A DNA stretch of 6,673 nt from Acetofilamentum sp. (GTDB lineage Bacteria > Bacteroidota > Bacteroidia > Bacteroidales > DTU049): contig DYON01000051.1 in assembly GCA_020720525.1 (NCBI GenBank), positions 6,089 through 12,761 of the forward strand, written 5' to 3'. The notes beneath the pieces were generated by a model, which saw only the letters and a program-made list of their open reading frames with translations, searched no databases and had not been told where the DNA came from. The translations under genes were made by a program, and so were the position numbers. Shown one piece after another: positions 6,567-6,673 of the stretch (positions are counted from its first letter, which is position 1; every line of letters begins with the position of its first letter).

Positions 6567-6673
6567 ATAAATTAAATTTGTTTTGCAACCTAAGTTCAAG
6601 TAATAAATGCGACTTTTGCGGGAAATAAATTGAGCAAACATTTTTATCAAAGAAAAGAGGGTTGCCCCCCCCT

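Larger units (their letters stand above)
6359..6673. other. Intergenic region upstream of the S46 gene; no gene seen
   Basis: These 315 bases are AT-rich and contain no supported gene on either strand; the frame extension to 6535 is discounted because the signal peptide starts at 6358. Present are the string TTATCGTCGGG (6400-6410), a CTCTGCGG repeat copy, an AT-only hairpin and a run of eight C at 6665-6672 next to the window edge. On the - strand, TAAATTTA (6395-6402) with TTG (6425-6427) loosely resembles a -7/-33 pair, but one box is imperfect and the spacing is too long to call. Confidence 0.6.

Noticed and set aside
6573..6580. TAAATTTG on the + strand as a -7 promoter box.
   Set aside because: No TTTG lies at the expected distance upstream, and no + strand gene follows within the window; chance is likely in AT-rich sequence.

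Overview
The window looks like a chromosomal segment of a Bacteroidota bacterium, probably Bacteroidales/Marinilabiliales-like, although the exact taxon cannot be read from this sequence. The evidence is: two secreted-protein families typical of that phylum (a CarboxypepD_reg-like/DUF5686 outer-membrane protein and an S46 dipeptidyl-peptidase); signal peptides ending in A-Q or A-L-A; no Shine-Dalgarno motifs ahead of the starts; and promoter-like elements of the Bacteroidota TTTG / TAnnTTTG type.

Layout. Bases 1-70 hold the last codons of an unidentified + strand gene. Its tail runs into an array of heptamers (consensus TWGTSAR, about 54-267), which is interrupted twice by a short GC-rich hairpin. 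A plain spacer and a candidate promoter (373-404) follow. Next comes a + strand soluble PAS-type histidine kinase (460-1569) with a four-cysteine cluster and no response regulator beside it. It converges on, and overlaps by 17 bp, a - strand DUF5686 protein (1553-3970). A 225-bp gap with degenerate CTCTGCGG-type repeats separates that gene from a - strand S46 peptidase (4196-6358). The S46 protein is 720 residues long and carries the Ser655/Arg673 pair that marks the Asp/Glu-specific DPP11 type. The last 315 bp (6359-6673) hold another CTCTGCGG copy, an AT-only hairpin and a C8 run, but no gene.

How the parts may relate. The S46 peptidase should be exported to the periplasm and release dipeptides from oligopeptides. 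The DUF5686 protein is predicted to sit in the outer membrane. They share a strand, but the 225-bp gap and a separate -7-like element suggest independent transcription. The kinase is cytoplasmic and may sense redox state or a metal through its cysteines; its target is unknown. No mobile element, CRISPR array, tRNA or rRNA was seen. The least ordinary parts are the heptamer/hairpin array and the cysteine-cluster kinase. I found no convincing new multi-gene system.
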